Assembly (NCBI GenBank): GCA_029204225.1
Contig: CM055096.1
Coordinates: 47,625,079-47,689,078, forward strand
Length of the DNA: 64,000 bases
Direction of reading: 5' to 3'
DNA from: Diphasiastrum complanatum
Taxonomy: Eukaryota; Streptophyta; Lycopodiopsida; Lycopodiales; Lycopodiaceae
A program made the position numbers and the translations under genes. This document shows positions 1 through 11,459 of the stretch, one piece after another (within the stretch, counting starts at the first letter, position 1; each line of letters opens with the position of its first letter). Below the pieces are notes generated by a model, which was given only the letters and a program-made list of their open reading frames with translations, was not told where the DNA came from and did no database searches.

Positions 1-365
1 GTTCTCTTGTTGGGAACGTGCTCGGGAACGTGGGTTTGGGAACATGACTAGGGAACACATTCCCAAGGAATGGGAACGTGATTGGGAACGCGTTCCCTGG
101 TCACAGTGTCTGCAAAGACTAAAAAACAAGATAAATGGAGGAAGCTTTGGGAACGTGTTCCCTGGTCACAGTGTCTGCTAAGACCTAAAAACAATATAGA
201 TGAGAGAGGATTGTTTATATTATGTGTAATTTCAACGTACAAAATTCTATAAATTTCAAATTTATGATGTTGACGTGGCATTCCCGTTCCTGTTCCCATT
301 TTTTAAAGGGACGTTTTTGTTCTCGTTCCTCGTTCTCGTTCCCGTGCTCATTCTCGTTCCTTGGT
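1..365. repeat. Degenerate GGGAACGTG / CTCGTTCC repeat block
   Basis: The left part repeats GGGAACGTG-like words. It also holds two copies of a 65-bp unit, with GTTCCCTGGTCACAGTGTC starting at 92 and again at 157. The right part (about 285-362) repeats the reverse-complement words CGTTCCC, CTCGTTCC and TTCTCGTTCC. The two ends are therefore inverted with respect to each other around an AT-rich centre, as in a foldback-like element, though the left boundary is outside the window. No coding frame here is convincing. Confidence 0.5.
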
Positions 366-1560
366 AACTATGGCTGAAGGGCTGCATGGCTCCCTACTGT
401 CATGCATGTGTCTGCATGGGCATTACTGGCCCTCATATCTACGCATGCCATTGACTCACACTGTCGTCTACCCTCCGGTGGTTAGCTGCACCTAGAAGTA
501 CTGTTGGGTCGGTATAGTTACGGTCTCATAACGACTTTACCTTTTGATGTCATCAACTTTTCAAATAAAACTTGTGAATTTCGATATATTCCAACCTCAC
601 AAATACATATGTTATAAGAGAATCCCAACTTTTGATGATCATATTGCAGTCTCCCTTTGAGATCACTATTCAATCAGTCATAAGTTGAGTGTCAAATGAA
701 TTGCAAGCCCTCCTTCAGAAGAATGCATATGGGGTATGTGACAAGGAACTCAAGGAATCAATGTAAACTCAGTGGAGGTTACTAATAATGTTTAAGGGGC
801 CCTTAACCTTCTAGGAAAATACGAGATAGGGTTAGTTTTATGTCCCAAATTTGACCTAACTAGATTGGAATTTGCCTTTGGGGATCACACATGAGGCAAA
901 CAAGGATAGACCTTAAACTACCCATCTTTAAGGGTATGTGTCCTTAGAGTCCATGGTTCAGGTTATAAAAAAATGATAGTTCTTGAGAGAGACTTCATTC
1001 TTGGAGAAGCAATTCCAACAGGATTGAGGACTTGAAGGACAAGCATGAGATGACTTGTTTGTTGCGAGTGACTATGGTATTGGACATAGAGGCCTGGTGT
1101 ATGGGATCATGGTTGAGGTTGTTGAAGTCTTGGCTTGGAGGGAACCTCACGCATGATGCTTATGGCTGGGGTGGAGAGTCAACTAGCAAGCATCTGTATT
1201 GTCTCCAAGCTTGGATTATGGTTGGGCTATGGAGTACCTTGTGGAGCAAAGAGGAGTCACACTAGGCAAGATTTGAATCCATTCTAATTTGGTTGCTACA
1301 ATTGGCAACAAAGCTTTGCTCTACTTTGTTCATCCATTGTTGGCCAGCCACTAATTCCTTTGCAGGAGGTGATTTTTTTTATTATGCATGTGATGCATGT
1401 GATAATATTAGTTTATATGCAAGTAGGAGATCTATCAGGTGCAATGTAGAAAGCTTGTGGAGATGCCTCTTTTGGCTTAACAAGCCATGCATGCGATTGC
1501 TTGCTTTTTTGTATAAATGTCATCATGTATTGTGCTCTTGAGAGTTGCATGATGTTGACT
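366..1560. other. No recognisable gene
   Basis: Short open frames occur (for example 1032-1265 plus, 77 codons, and 1293-1541 plus) but none shows a known domain or motif. No tRNA, LTR end or repeat is apparent. Probably decayed intergenic DNA. Confidence 0.4.
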
Positions 1561-2100
1561 TCACTTCAAGCTTATGGGATTGAGTAAATTATTTCTTCTC
1601 TTGAGAGTTGCATGGCATTGACATTTGCTCTATTAGTGTGGCCAACATGCAATTTTTGAAATGGTCCAAAATATCGTTGAAACTTGAAAGTAGTTAGTTG
1701 AAGGCCACACTTTCAAAATTCCTTCAATACGAAAGCCCCCTTATGCATTCATACTTATTGTGAATCAAGCGTATTTTACTTATTTGCAATTGTCACATAT
1801 TGTAGTGGTAAAACTATTAACCTATTCAAGAAATGGACAATGTTCAAGTTGCATGGGACCGAGTAAGATAGCTATTATTTTTTCTCTAGAGATTTGTGTG
1901 GTGGCTTCGTTAGTGTGGCCAACATGCAAATAGGCAAGAGAAAGATAAGATTAATGCAAAGAATGGTCTGAAATACTATTCTAAGTAGTTTATGAAGGTT
2001 GCATTTTTGAGATTTCCTTCAAATGTGTTTTGTGTATGAAAGTCAACGTATGCATTGATATTTGTGGATTGAACGTATCTTGCTTTTTAGGTAATGTAAT
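1560..2100. repeat. Diverged two-copy tandem repeat (about 277 bp)
   Basis: The word TAGTGTGGCCAACATGCAA occurs at 1634 and again at 1911. The sequence around it aligns for roughly 250 bp in both copies: a GAGTAA...TTTTTCTCT...GAGA lead, then a GAATGGTC...TTCCTTCAA...TATGCATT tail. Many substitutions separate the copies, so the duplication is old. No protein is encoded convincingly. Confidence 0.55.
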
Positions 2101-2514
2101 TATAAACTCATTAGTCTTTTTTTTTGGGTCCAATTCTCAATTTTTTTTTGGAACGTTATGTTTCCAATAGTAAGATGCCCCTGTTGCACTTTGCAATTTG
2201 TGAGTTTGATTCTTTGTAGTCAAGGTACTATAGGTACACATTTTAGGATATTTTGCTAGCTTTTGTTAATGTTATCACTTTGACACTCGATGTGATATTT
2301 TGCAACTTTTGTAATCATTCATTTTCCTTTAGTAAGTTGTTTTTGTTGCACTCTGAAGAATTTACCTATCTGATACTTTGGAGTTTGTTTAAATCAATGA
2401 TCTGCTATTGAAGCAGTTTTCAGCGGTACCTATTATGGGACCAGGTGATTGTTACCACTTTCCCAGCTCTTGCTATGTAAATATTGTCATTGTGTGAATA
2501 ATATTATTGCCCAT

Positions 2515-2830
2515 CTAGGCAACTCAACCACCGAGGATCAATCATAGCATAGCGGAGGTCACGGCGAAGAGCAGTCCACAAATGCATACCCTCTCGATCA
2601 GGCTCAGTATGAAAGACACGCCACCAAGTAGCAACTCATCCATCCAAGTGTAGGGCAACTAACTAGATCTTCAGGACGTTAGTCTTGGGATACATCAGAA
2701 AGTATGTTTCCAACTTAGCAAACCAATTTTCTAATAGATTCTCATCAAAGGAACCAGAATAGGTAGTAAGTTGGATCCTATCACGAAAGTCACGAGCAAG
2801 GTGAGGCTTGTATACTTAAACTAGAGTTTT
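2515..2830 (-). pseudogene. Ty3/gypsy-type Gag fragment, decayed
   Basis: On the minus strand a frame reads as a retrotransposon Gag core: residues FRDRIQLTTYSGSF, then NWFAKLETYF, then LHLDG-VATWW, then LRRDLRYAMIDPRW. This follows the Gag pattern of a WF..LE.YF segment, a KI...A..L.G.A..WW segment and a terminal F..RF-like segment. Two in-frame stops break it, one after VLKI and one before VATWW. No protease or RT follows at lower coordinates, so this is an isolated relic. It lies downstream of the SPT6-like exons and may have contributed to truncation of that gene. Confidence 0.6.
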
Positions 2831-3787
2831 AGCCATCATTGAGGGTTTTTAGCTAACAACTTGAGGTTTCTATTGACCATCAACTATTCCTTCATTAGTT
2901 GTTGGGAGTAGTTTCGTTAGTCATGTCTCCTACATGAGCTTCGGCCAATTTCAATCATGCTCTCTCGTGAGAAAGTTATTTGATCAATGGCAGATCCTGA
3001 AGCTGCTCATAGATCAATGGTAGCAGCGTTCAATGAGAGCAGGGGCAGAACCATAATGTGCAATGCTGGAGGCATTGCAGGCCCTTTAGCGGCTTAAAAA
3101 TATTTCGCCGTTTCTTTCCCGATTTCCCTTTTTAAATGCGTTTCAAACATGTTGCGAAAAGGCTTCGAAAAGGTCCACGAAACATTGATCACTACATGGC
3201 ATTAATGGGCTATATGGATAACTTGGGATGCCGTTGCTCTAGTGGACCTTATATATGCTGGTGTACCAACACGTCTACTATAACAACTTATCATTCATTA
3301 TGACACTTCCAAGAAGAACAATTGTGATATGCTTGGACTTAGTTATGTTTTTTGGTCTAGCTAATGGTTAGGATCTCATATTCAGTTAGTCCTACTACTT
3401 GTTTTTTATACTTAGTTGGTTGATGAGGATTGGCATGCATGGTTTCGTTAGTTAGCTTGGGACCCGTATACATACCTCGCTCTGTTCACTATTAATAACG
3501 CAATGGAAGCATGGTGGTACTCTTCCATTGATTTTGATACTTTCTGTTCATTAGGTTGGCTTGGCATGTGATGTGTATGACTAATGAAGCTAGCACGTTG
3601 CATGGATACCTCTATTGGTATGTGGCACTAGAGTTCTTATCACATATTAGCAACATACTTTTTCTTGCCATGTGGTAGTATAGTTTTATGATACCTCTTA
3701 GTAACATGGTGCGTGTCAGGAACATATTAATGTCTCTTGGTCCCTTGGCATGACAACATGTTCTACAAATTGTAACAGAGTCTTGAT
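2831..3787. other. No recognisable gene
   Basis: The first 200 bases may be the leader of the decayed Gag relic to its left. I see no LTR pair, RNA gene or domain in the rest. Confidence 0.35.
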
Positions 3788-3988
3788 CTATGTACCACCA
3801 GTATTAAGTGTTGTTTCAATCCTTTCGTGTTGTAGCAACATAAATAGGCTTGCCAATTCATACCTTATAGCTGCATACTTCCCTTTCTTGGTAGCATGCC
3901 GATCCTCCATAAGATTTGCAAGGACCTCACCATCTTCATCTTCCCCTACATACTGCCCAAAACTTGTGCTTGCGACACCTGTGCCCAT
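3788..3988 (-). other. Exon-like open frame, unassigned
   Basis: A 66-codon minus-strand frame with an acidic stretch (GEDEDGEVLANLMED) followed by a basic one (RHATKKGKYAAIR). A good splice-donor string, AAG then GTATGA, follows AAIR, so the real exon may end there. It lies 3' of the SPT6-like exons on the same strand and could be a further exon. The tail after that donor (LLQHERIETTL) resembles a segment of ribosomal protein bL17, but over too few residues to call. Function unknown. Confidence 0.3.
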
Positions 3989-4257
3989 GATTAAAAAAAA
4001 TTCAAGAGGTCACAAGCAGGTAAAAATGAAGCACTTTTCCGTTTTATTAGAAACATGTGTAGGATTAAACAGTCTAGTGGTCACCGCTAATATTCTTAGC
4101 ACACGTCTTACTTGACTTTCTGCACATTCTTGGCAGATTTTAATATATAGCTAGTACGCTAAACCAGGTGCTACTAAGATGTACATTTCAGCTAGAAAAT
4201 CAATCTGAATGATACTTATAAGGCCTGCTTCCTTGACCGGAACAGAAGACTAAACTG

Positions 4258-6258
4258 TCAATAACATGTGAATATGAAAAAGTTTATACAAACAGACATG
4301 CATATTAGATCTTTCAATCTACATAGATCCTCCCTCCTGGAAAAAGGAAGCATGCCTTTGCATTGATCAGATACAAGCAAGTTGGATTTCAAACCAGCAA
4401 CTTGGCCTTGAACCCCCTTCATCTTTTTTGCTTGAGGCAAAATATTTTCGCCAGCATCAATCACTTCTTTGTCACCGCGTATATTTGCTTTCTTGCCACT
4501 TTTGCATCTCTTCAAACTCTGCTGAATTCGGCAGGATATGCAAGCTATTAGAAATTTGCCAGGCTCACAATGTCTACTAATTCCACGAGTTTGATAACAA
4601 ATTACAAGAATTTCATGTTGACTTACTGATCCTGAAAGAAGCCCAAAGATCTCCTCTTCAACCAGCTCATAATCATTATCAAGTAGGTCCTTTAGAGATT
4701 TCCTGTACAGAAAGAATTCATGATTTATGCAAGAAGTAGTTCAAACAGAGCCCTATTCAAAACTGAATCCACTGCCAGCTTCTTAAACAGTACTCAAACG
4801 ATAAGTACAGCTCTCTCCAACTGCCCTTATATCTATTTTACTCCCCAAATCATTGAATGATAAGAATATTATAAAAATTTTAAAATCCTGAATCGGATGA
4901 AGAAGAAAAACTTGCCGCTTCCTTCTTTTCTGCTTTGGTTTTGAAGATTCATCCTCATTATCAAGATCATCATCCACAATAAATCCATCAGCTTCAAACG
5001 CATCCATATTTTCTGAAATATCTCGTGGGATAATAGGTACAATCAAGTAAGACTGAATCTCTGTTCAAGATTGTTTCTTTGACCTTATCACTTGTTATTT
5101 CTCATATTCAAAGCAGTCCTTTCATGAAGAGACTATGCTTGACTAAAATAGAAACTACAGAAACCAAAAAACGCAATAGGGAGCCAGGGACAACAAAAAG
5201 ATGATCAGGTCAGAATGTTAATTCAATTTAACAATTTTTCAGCTTATGGTGTTATTTTAGGATCCTACATGCTGAAAATTTAGATTGATGCCAATCAGAC
5301 GCATAAGCTGTGAAAAGGCTCAGTCATCTATGAACCACACAAATGAGCCTGTACATGAAAATTGTTGTATATCCAAGCTAAGTGAGATTTTATTATTAAT
5401 CTGCAAATGGCGAACGTGCAGTTGATAATGAATACCTGCACCGGTATCTCCGTCATCGTCATCGTCGTCTGATTCCATCGTAGTATTATCCCCAAGGTGC
5501 TGTTCATGTTCTACATCTGGACATCAACTTCAAACTTGAAATAAAAGCTTCAACAATGTCAATAGGATTGGGTCCAATTTGCAGTACTGATAATCAATTT
5601 AAAAAGGTAAGTCTGCCAATTCCAAATACAACCTATACTAGATTCTATTCACATTAGGTCACATTTTCAAAGAATGAATGCATTCAACTATAACACACAG
5701 ACATCCTCCATAAGTGATGTGTTGGTAAAGACTTTCTTTCCTCTACTTGAGATTAGGCGTTTTGACTCCAATCAGCCGCAGAAATACTGAGACTAAAAAC
5801 TATAGACTAAATACAGAGTAAGTGAATTACATCGGCATGGAATTCAACTTGCATAGTACTACGAGTTGATTGTACCATACTTTTGCATAACAATCCCCGT
5901 GCTAGATTAGAATGGTGCTGTTAGAACATGAAGCTCTGCCGAAGGAAAAGTGCTCAAATGTATCTGATACGTATTCCATGCAACTCATTGCAGGTAGGCA
6001 CCTTCCAAATCGCCTTAACACGAACTGGTTTTCCCATTATAATGAGTTTTAATAAATTTCGGGACAGCTGCCTCTAACGTCAGAATATAGTTATACTGCA
6101 AGAAATGATAAAACATAACTTCCACACGAACCTGCAGTATTGATATGGTACCTTTCTTCGAATTAACAGATTATGAACTTGCGATGCAAAATAAGGGTAA
6201 AGAAAAACAGAAAACGTATTCATCTACCTTCATCCGAGCTGGTAAGCTTGAATCTCAT
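4258..6258 (-). CDS. SPT6-like transcription elongation factor, N-terminal exons only
   Basis: SPT6 is a nuclear histone chaperone and RNA polymerase II elongation factor whose N-terminus is long and acidic. Five minus-strand exons join in one frame: 6258-6228 (start MRFKLTSSDED, ATG at 6258), 5516-5436 (EHEQHLGDNT then MESDDDDDDGD), 5012-4916 (AFEADGFIVDDDLDNEDE then KPKQKRRKR), 4702-4627 (KSLKDLLDNDYELVEEE), and from 4518 down (SLKRCKSGKK, open to 4258). The order SDED, DGFIVDD, basic KKRKR, DxDYELxEE, then KRxKSGKK is that of plant SPT6 N-termini. Introns have GT-AG ends except 4915-4703, where only a GC donor (GCAAGT) keeps the frame. The large central and C-terminal domains (HhH, YqgF, S1, SH2) are not seen at lower coordinates, so the locus is either truncated or has very long introns. 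The last exon's end is uncertain. Confidence 0.6.
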
Positions 6259-6960
6259 GATTTTTTTACTGTACAGTACGTTTATCGTGTGCAAATAAGT
6301 TCACAGATCAACGAGGACAAAAGCACAGCTACTGCTCTTTGTTTGAAGGAGCTAGGCCAGGCCTCTTCCGAGTAAACAATCGCACTTACAACGCTCAGCT
6401 GCAAGAGGAAGCCGAAAGACTTATTTATGCATAGATACATGATAATCACTGTGAAATGAGCTCAAGCCTTTATCAAGGAAAATGAACACAAGGATCACCT
6501 ACCTATCATCTGACGCCCTCCATCGTCTACGTTCTTACAGAAGCTCCTCAACTTTCAGCCAACCACCCTCGAAATAGCTTCCCTTGTGCAAAAAAAAGCT
6601 CACAATTCTGTAAAGCAAATCATAAACTAAACAGAAAAGTACAAATCCACAGAAATTGCATGCAAATTCGACACCATCTCCATCATCCTCAGCAGCAAAC
6701 CTTCACGCAGTGAGCTTAGATCGTCGCTCTCCCCTAATTCTACTGCTGATTCGAGAGAGAAAGAGAAGAACAGAAAAACGGAGAAGACAAATGCGGCAGA
6801 GGACGGATGCAATCTATTGTGTCTCCCACATGGAACGAAAACAGGCCTTTGGGATCCGAGGATTGGTGGGCTTTGTGCAGCTTTTCATTTACGAGGGTCT
6901 TATAATTAATGCTAATATTTAATTAATTATAATTGAATTGTGATTTGACAATACTTTGCC
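6259..6960 (-). promoter_or_regulatory. Putative 5' region of the SPT6-like gene
   Basis: This lies immediately upstream (higher coordinates) of the predicted SPT6-like start. A possible 3' splice site (TGTACAG) precedes the ATG by about ten bases, so a 5'-UTR intron is possible. No clear TATA box or promoter motif was identified. Open frames at 6627-6812 (minus) and 6656-6922 (plus) lack domains and overlap each other antisense. Confidence 0.25.
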
Positions 6961-7874
6961 ACTAAGGATGGGTGGTACCTGGTACCTGCTAATAACCATG
7001 GTGTGTATACAAGGTACCCAGTTATGGACATTGTGGGTATGAGGCTCTTGAGTCTCTTGATGTCCAGTCACTTATTGTCGCATATGACATGTTTGGCAAG
7101 GATGTTGATACGGCAACTACATTTAGTCCCATGGCTACTTGTGTTGTGTAAATGACACACTCATTTTTTAATCTTTTGGTCATGTTCATGCATTTGAGCA
7201 AAGACCACTAATCTCTTTAGTGAGAGGAGAGGCTAGCGTTCGAGGGCCTTCTGTGCTGGGAGGGCGTTTCAGCCTTCTCTTGCATAATGTGCATGTACCA
7301 AGGCGAGGTGCCTTGTTTCCAAACAAAATTAGTAGAACTTCTTCTATAGTGGGTTGTGTTGGGAGAGAGAAATGCTTGGCTATGGCATTGTGGTGGCTCT
7401 CATCACGATGGTGGTGATGGCATTATAGAGCACTTGCTTATGCATTCATTTTTCTATGAAAAACTTTTCGGCGGTTGTCGAGCTTTGGCTCTATTTTATT
7501 GTTCCTTTCATCCATGACATTTCCAATAATCAATATGTTGAAGAACTTGAAGCCTATTAGGACCAATATGATGCAATTTGTAAACGTTGAAGTCTTTGAT
7601 CACAGCCAGAGTAGGTCTCACTTGTGTGGAGACCTAAGAATCACACTGGTGGTGCCATGTGAGATTGTGAGTGAGGTACCTTTCAATGTCACAAGAACCA
7701 CCTAAAGTTTTCTCTTGCCTAGATGATCAAAAAACGTCATTGAATCCTTTGACATTGTAGATGTGATGCTATCATAGATGTGCATTTCATTCAAAATATC
7801 TAGTTAGAATACTCGAGTTTTTCTATTTATGGTGCTTGAAGTTTTGTGATTTGAATTGACATCACAATAAATTC

Positions 7875-7876
<2 letters not shown>
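6961..7876. other. No recognisable gene
   Basis: Only short frames with no domains. No LTR ends, hairpins or RNA genes seen. Confidence 0.35.

Positions 7877-7909
<33 letters not shown>
7877..7909. repeat. (TG)n microsatellite
   Basis: About 16 uninterrupted TG units. Confidence 0.95.
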
Positions 7910-7911
<2 letters not shown>

Positions 7912-8163
7912 AGGAAACATGTTTTCTTTATAGAATTGTCACTTATGTTTCATTGGAATATTCTAATAATTGTTTAAACTCTTTCAACCATAAGGTCACT
8001 TTGTGTTCCGTTGGTTTTCCTTATTTCATTCTCTTCATCATAAAGCTAAGACTCTTTTTGACTATTTCTCCAAATATTTGGACATTTGAATGTTGTTTAG
8101 CTTTTTGGAACTTCAAGAGTATTTGCAAACATTTTATTAAATTTTTAGGTATTTTTTTTCTCC

Positions 8164-8683
8164 TTGCTCTTCTCCTCCTGTCAAGGCTCCCTCTTTCTTA
8201 TTCTAGCCTTTTGCCCTATGAGGCCCCTTGTCCAAAGGCATCTTTCAACTAGGCCCTGTTTAGTAGAAAATGCAACCAAAAAGCATTAATACTACCAAAG
8301 AGTGTATGCATGTTTTGAAATGTCTCCCATGGAAGTCCATCTTGTTAGAAAACCATGACCATCAAATGGTGTTTGAGGAGCAAGTTGATGAAATTGATAT
8401 TCTTGTCCTAAAACGAGCTCGTGATTGCTCTTCTCCTCCTGTCAAGGCTCCCTCTTTTTTATTCTAGCCTTTTGCCCTATGAGGCCCCAAAGGCATCTTT
8501 CAACTAAGCCCTGTTTAGTAGAAAATGCAACCAAAAAGCCTTAATACTACCAAAGAGTGTATGCATGTTTTGAAATGTCTCTCATGGATGTCCTTCTTGT
8601 TAGAAAACCATGACCATCAAATGGAGTTTGAGGAGCGAGCCGATGAAATTGATATTCTTGTCCTAAAATGAGCTCATGATTGC
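8164..8683. repeat. 261-bp tandem duplication
   Basis: The unit starting GCTCTTCTCCTCCTGTCAAG at 8166 recurs at 8427, and similarity continues to about 8683 with few differences. One is a short deletion of CTTGTC after GAGGCCC in the second copy. The unit includes CAACTAGGCCCTGTTTAG and CATGACCATCAAATGG. No coding role is evident. Confidence 0.85.
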
Positions 8684-8905
8684 TGAGGAAGCATTGTAAT
8701 TACCATACTAATAAAAGTATTGAAGATCTTAGTGAAAGTTCTGAATTAAATGGGTTTATCAATCTTCTTGTTTAGTTCATGTTACAAGTGCAAAAGAAAA
8801 TGACGACATGTATCATCTTGAGAGGTGATCACTTTTCTTATGTTATTGTGTTATTCATTGATATCTTGTATGCATTTTGTTATTGCTATTTTATATTTGT
8901 TGATG

Positions 8906-10172
8906 TGATGCCACGAAATTGTTAAATATTGAAGATCAACATAAATATGGCATGATATACTCGAAAATGAAGATATGAGCCGGATAAATATAAATCATGA
9001 AGAGACCTAAGTCATTTTTCGGGAATATATCTCCTAAGTACTTGTCTTGTATTTAAGGACAAGACCTTTAAAAGGGAAGACATTGCCTTGGATAGCCTTT
9101 ACTAGGTCATCCACGCGAAATGACTAGATATGAAAAGACATGTTAAACTGGAGTAATTTTAACTCTTAGTTAAATATATCTCTTATGGTATAATTGAACG
9201 TATATTCAATCTAATTGTTAACTAGACCTTTTCGCGGGAGCAACGCACCTGTTGTTTTAGAGGTGTGTTTGTTTGCCCCATAGAACATATATTGATCTCA
9301 AACTTCAGTCTTGAGCATCGAGAGAGAAGAGTTTATGCATATGTAAGAGGTTGAAGAAGTGAATAGAGTGCTGAGAGTTATTCTCTCTTATCTCTGTTCT
9401 TCGCACTGTTGAGTGTGAGTGATCTTGAGTCTACTAGCAATCTCTGACGCATTACATGAATTACTCTTTGATCAGACAGACTCTCCAGTGCATTACAATT
9501 GTTTGCTGTGTATCTGTAAAACATGTTCTAAAGAACTATCTTAAAATCATCTTATTCGTCTGCCGCAAATACTTTCTTTTTGGCACTCGAATAATGACTA
9601 CATTTGGTACAGTCTAGCACGATCATTGAATAAAACTATATGTATACATATGAGATGATAGTCCCTCTCTGAAGAATTGAGTCTTTGATCTGTGTTCCTG
9701 ATCGTAATTGACATAAGTTTCTAACGTGCTCTAAAACTATTCATGTTCTTTAACCATAACCTTAGACTTAAGTTGTTGAGGACTTCTGTCTAGAAACGAA
9801 TAGTTCGCGAATGCGATTAACTAATTGTCTGCACAACCACGAATACATCGAACATTTCTCGACTCTCTGTTGACACCTTATTCAGCCGGAGTGTAGTACT
9901 GTTGTACTACTCTGATAACATCTCACCTGTAGAACGCATTTCATTCGATTTGATAGAGGCCAGATTGTTGTTCTGAAATTATTAACATTACACACCCCAA
10001 ACGCAAGTAATACTGGCTACTTTCTAATGTTTGTTGACAACCAGAGTAACACTCGAAACCACTTGTTATAATTGTATTGAATATATAACTTTTAAACGCT
10101 ATCCTCTGTGGGAATGACATTATTTACTACAAAATCTATATTAACCTTGTTGGTATAGTACGACATATACCA
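8906..10172 (+). mobile_element. 5' LTR of Ty3/gypsy element (family G1)
   Basis: Begins TGATGCCACGAAAT and ends ACATATACCA, directly followed by a tRNA-Asp-type primer site. Two further copies at 53344-54498 (same orientation) and 54515-55766 (inverted) match it along nearly its full length, which fixes both ends. About 1267 bp long. A segment at roughly 9609-9710 is missing from the 53.3-kb copy. The retroviral ORFs downstream on the same strand show this is the 5' LTR. No target-site duplication could be confirmed because the 3' end of the element is not contiguous. Confidence 0.85.
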
Positions 10173-10177
10173 ATTTT

Positions 10178-10195
10178 TGGCGCCGTTGCTGAGGA
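10178..10195 (+). other. Primer-binding site, tRNA-Asp type
   Basis: TGGCGCCGTTGCTGAGGA lies 5 bases after the LTR. It is complementary to the 3' end of plant tRNA-Asp(GUC), whose expected PBS is TGGCGCCGTTGCCGGGGA; only two interior bases differ. Such sites are typical of Tat/Athila-type plant gypsy elements. Confidence 0.75.
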
Positions 10196-10385
10196 TAGCT
10201 TAGGAAAGTTATAAGAATACCGACACATCCATCTCCATCTCTAGTGTATGTCAGATAGAGAATCCCGATTAGAACGATACTGTAAGCTTAGAGAGGAATT
10301 TTGATGAAGACAGAGTGAGAGTGCGAGTCAAAGAAATCTCGACGAGATCGCTGGCCAGTTACTTGAACTCCTAATTAGCTTCGGT

Positions 10386-11381
10386 ATGGAGGGTCCTGCT
10401 GCACGTTTCACTTCTATCTCAAAAATTAAGTACGATTATTTTAAAGAAACTACTTCCGATGATGCAAATAGCTATGTCTCGCAATTTGAGTCAATCGCTA
10501 ATGCAAATAACGAAGGAACTGACATAGACAAACTACGAATCTTCCCTGGTCTGCTAAGAAAGCAGGCGCGCATATGGTATAGTCAAGTTGAACCAGGCCG
10601 CGTAGGAACCTAGTTACTACTGAAAGATGCGTCTCTGAACTAGTTCAGAGAAATCGGTTATAAATCTAGAATTCTCAGACGTCTGAACAATGTTCAGAAG
10701 AAGACTAAAGAATCCTTTTGAAAATGTACACGAAAGGTTAAAAATTTTATAGGAAAACTAACCGGTGTATATCTTGTTGATATGCAGATCAAATGGTTTT
10801 TGGCTGGTTTGCCACCAAAGATTGATTGGTATTGCAGACAAGGGGACATGACCTCCTTAGCAGCAGTAATAGCTAGTGCCAAAAATTTTGAAACCTCGAA
10901 ACTAGCACGAAAGCGACGCTCAACTAAAAGATCTCATAAGTCTAAGACTGTTTCCAATGACAGCGATTATGATTCACATTCTGACTCAAGTACCAGTTCT
11001 TCAAGCTCGGAGTCTGAAAATAGCGATTCATCTGAATCAGAAGCTGATAAAGGAGATAAAAGAAGTAAACGACGATCCAAGCGAAAAGATGACACGAAAA
11101 CCATCGAGGATAAGTCGTCAACTTCTAAAGTTGAAAAGCTTTGGAAGAGTAATATGGCTGACTTTAATAAAAAGTTTTATGATTTGAAAGTGCAGATCTT
11201 TGAAGTTGCAGACAAAAGACCTAAAGCATCTTCTTCTAACTCAGGAATGTGGTGTACGAAATGTGGAACTTCTGGACCTACTAAGGAAGACTGCACCACT
11301 GTGAATGTCAAGTATATTGAAGATCCTGCCCAGGAGATACTTTTTGTTTTTCAGAATGATGCGACTACTAACTATGTTTAG
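10386..11381 (+). pseudogene. G1 gypsy Gag with acidic-serine/basic linker
   Basis: Structural protein that packages retrotransposon RNA in cytoplasmic particles. The first frame (10386-10613) has Gag core features: YDYFKETTSDDANSYVSQFE, then KLRIFPGLLRKQARIWYSQV. A stop and frame change follow. From 10782 a 199-codon frame continues with IKWFLAGLPPKIDWY, then a low-complexity block rich in Ser/Asp/Glu (DSSTSSSSSESENSD) and Arg/Lys, and a defective zinc knuckle (CTKCGTSGPTKEDC, with Pro where His is expected). It ends at 11381. The serine/acid then basic block is unusual for Gag and may serve nucleic-acid binding or phase separation (inference). Confidence 0.7.
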
Positions 11382-11459
11382 GGTCCTGTAGCATCAGCCC
11401 AGCAGAACAGACCAAAGTTCGCACCAAGAAGACACAATCCTCCTGAATTTGTTGGGCCA

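Noticed and set aside
1032-1541. Two neighbouring plus-strand frames as a small gene
   Set aside because: No recognisable motif, differing frames and no splice evidence.
3788-3860. LLQHERIETTL as ribosomal protein bL17
   Set aside because: The match is about a dozen residues, lies after a good splice donor, and the rest of L17 is absent on either side.
7220-7417. 65-codon plus-strand frame
   Set aside because: No homology pattern, no nearby exon signals and compositionally ordinary.
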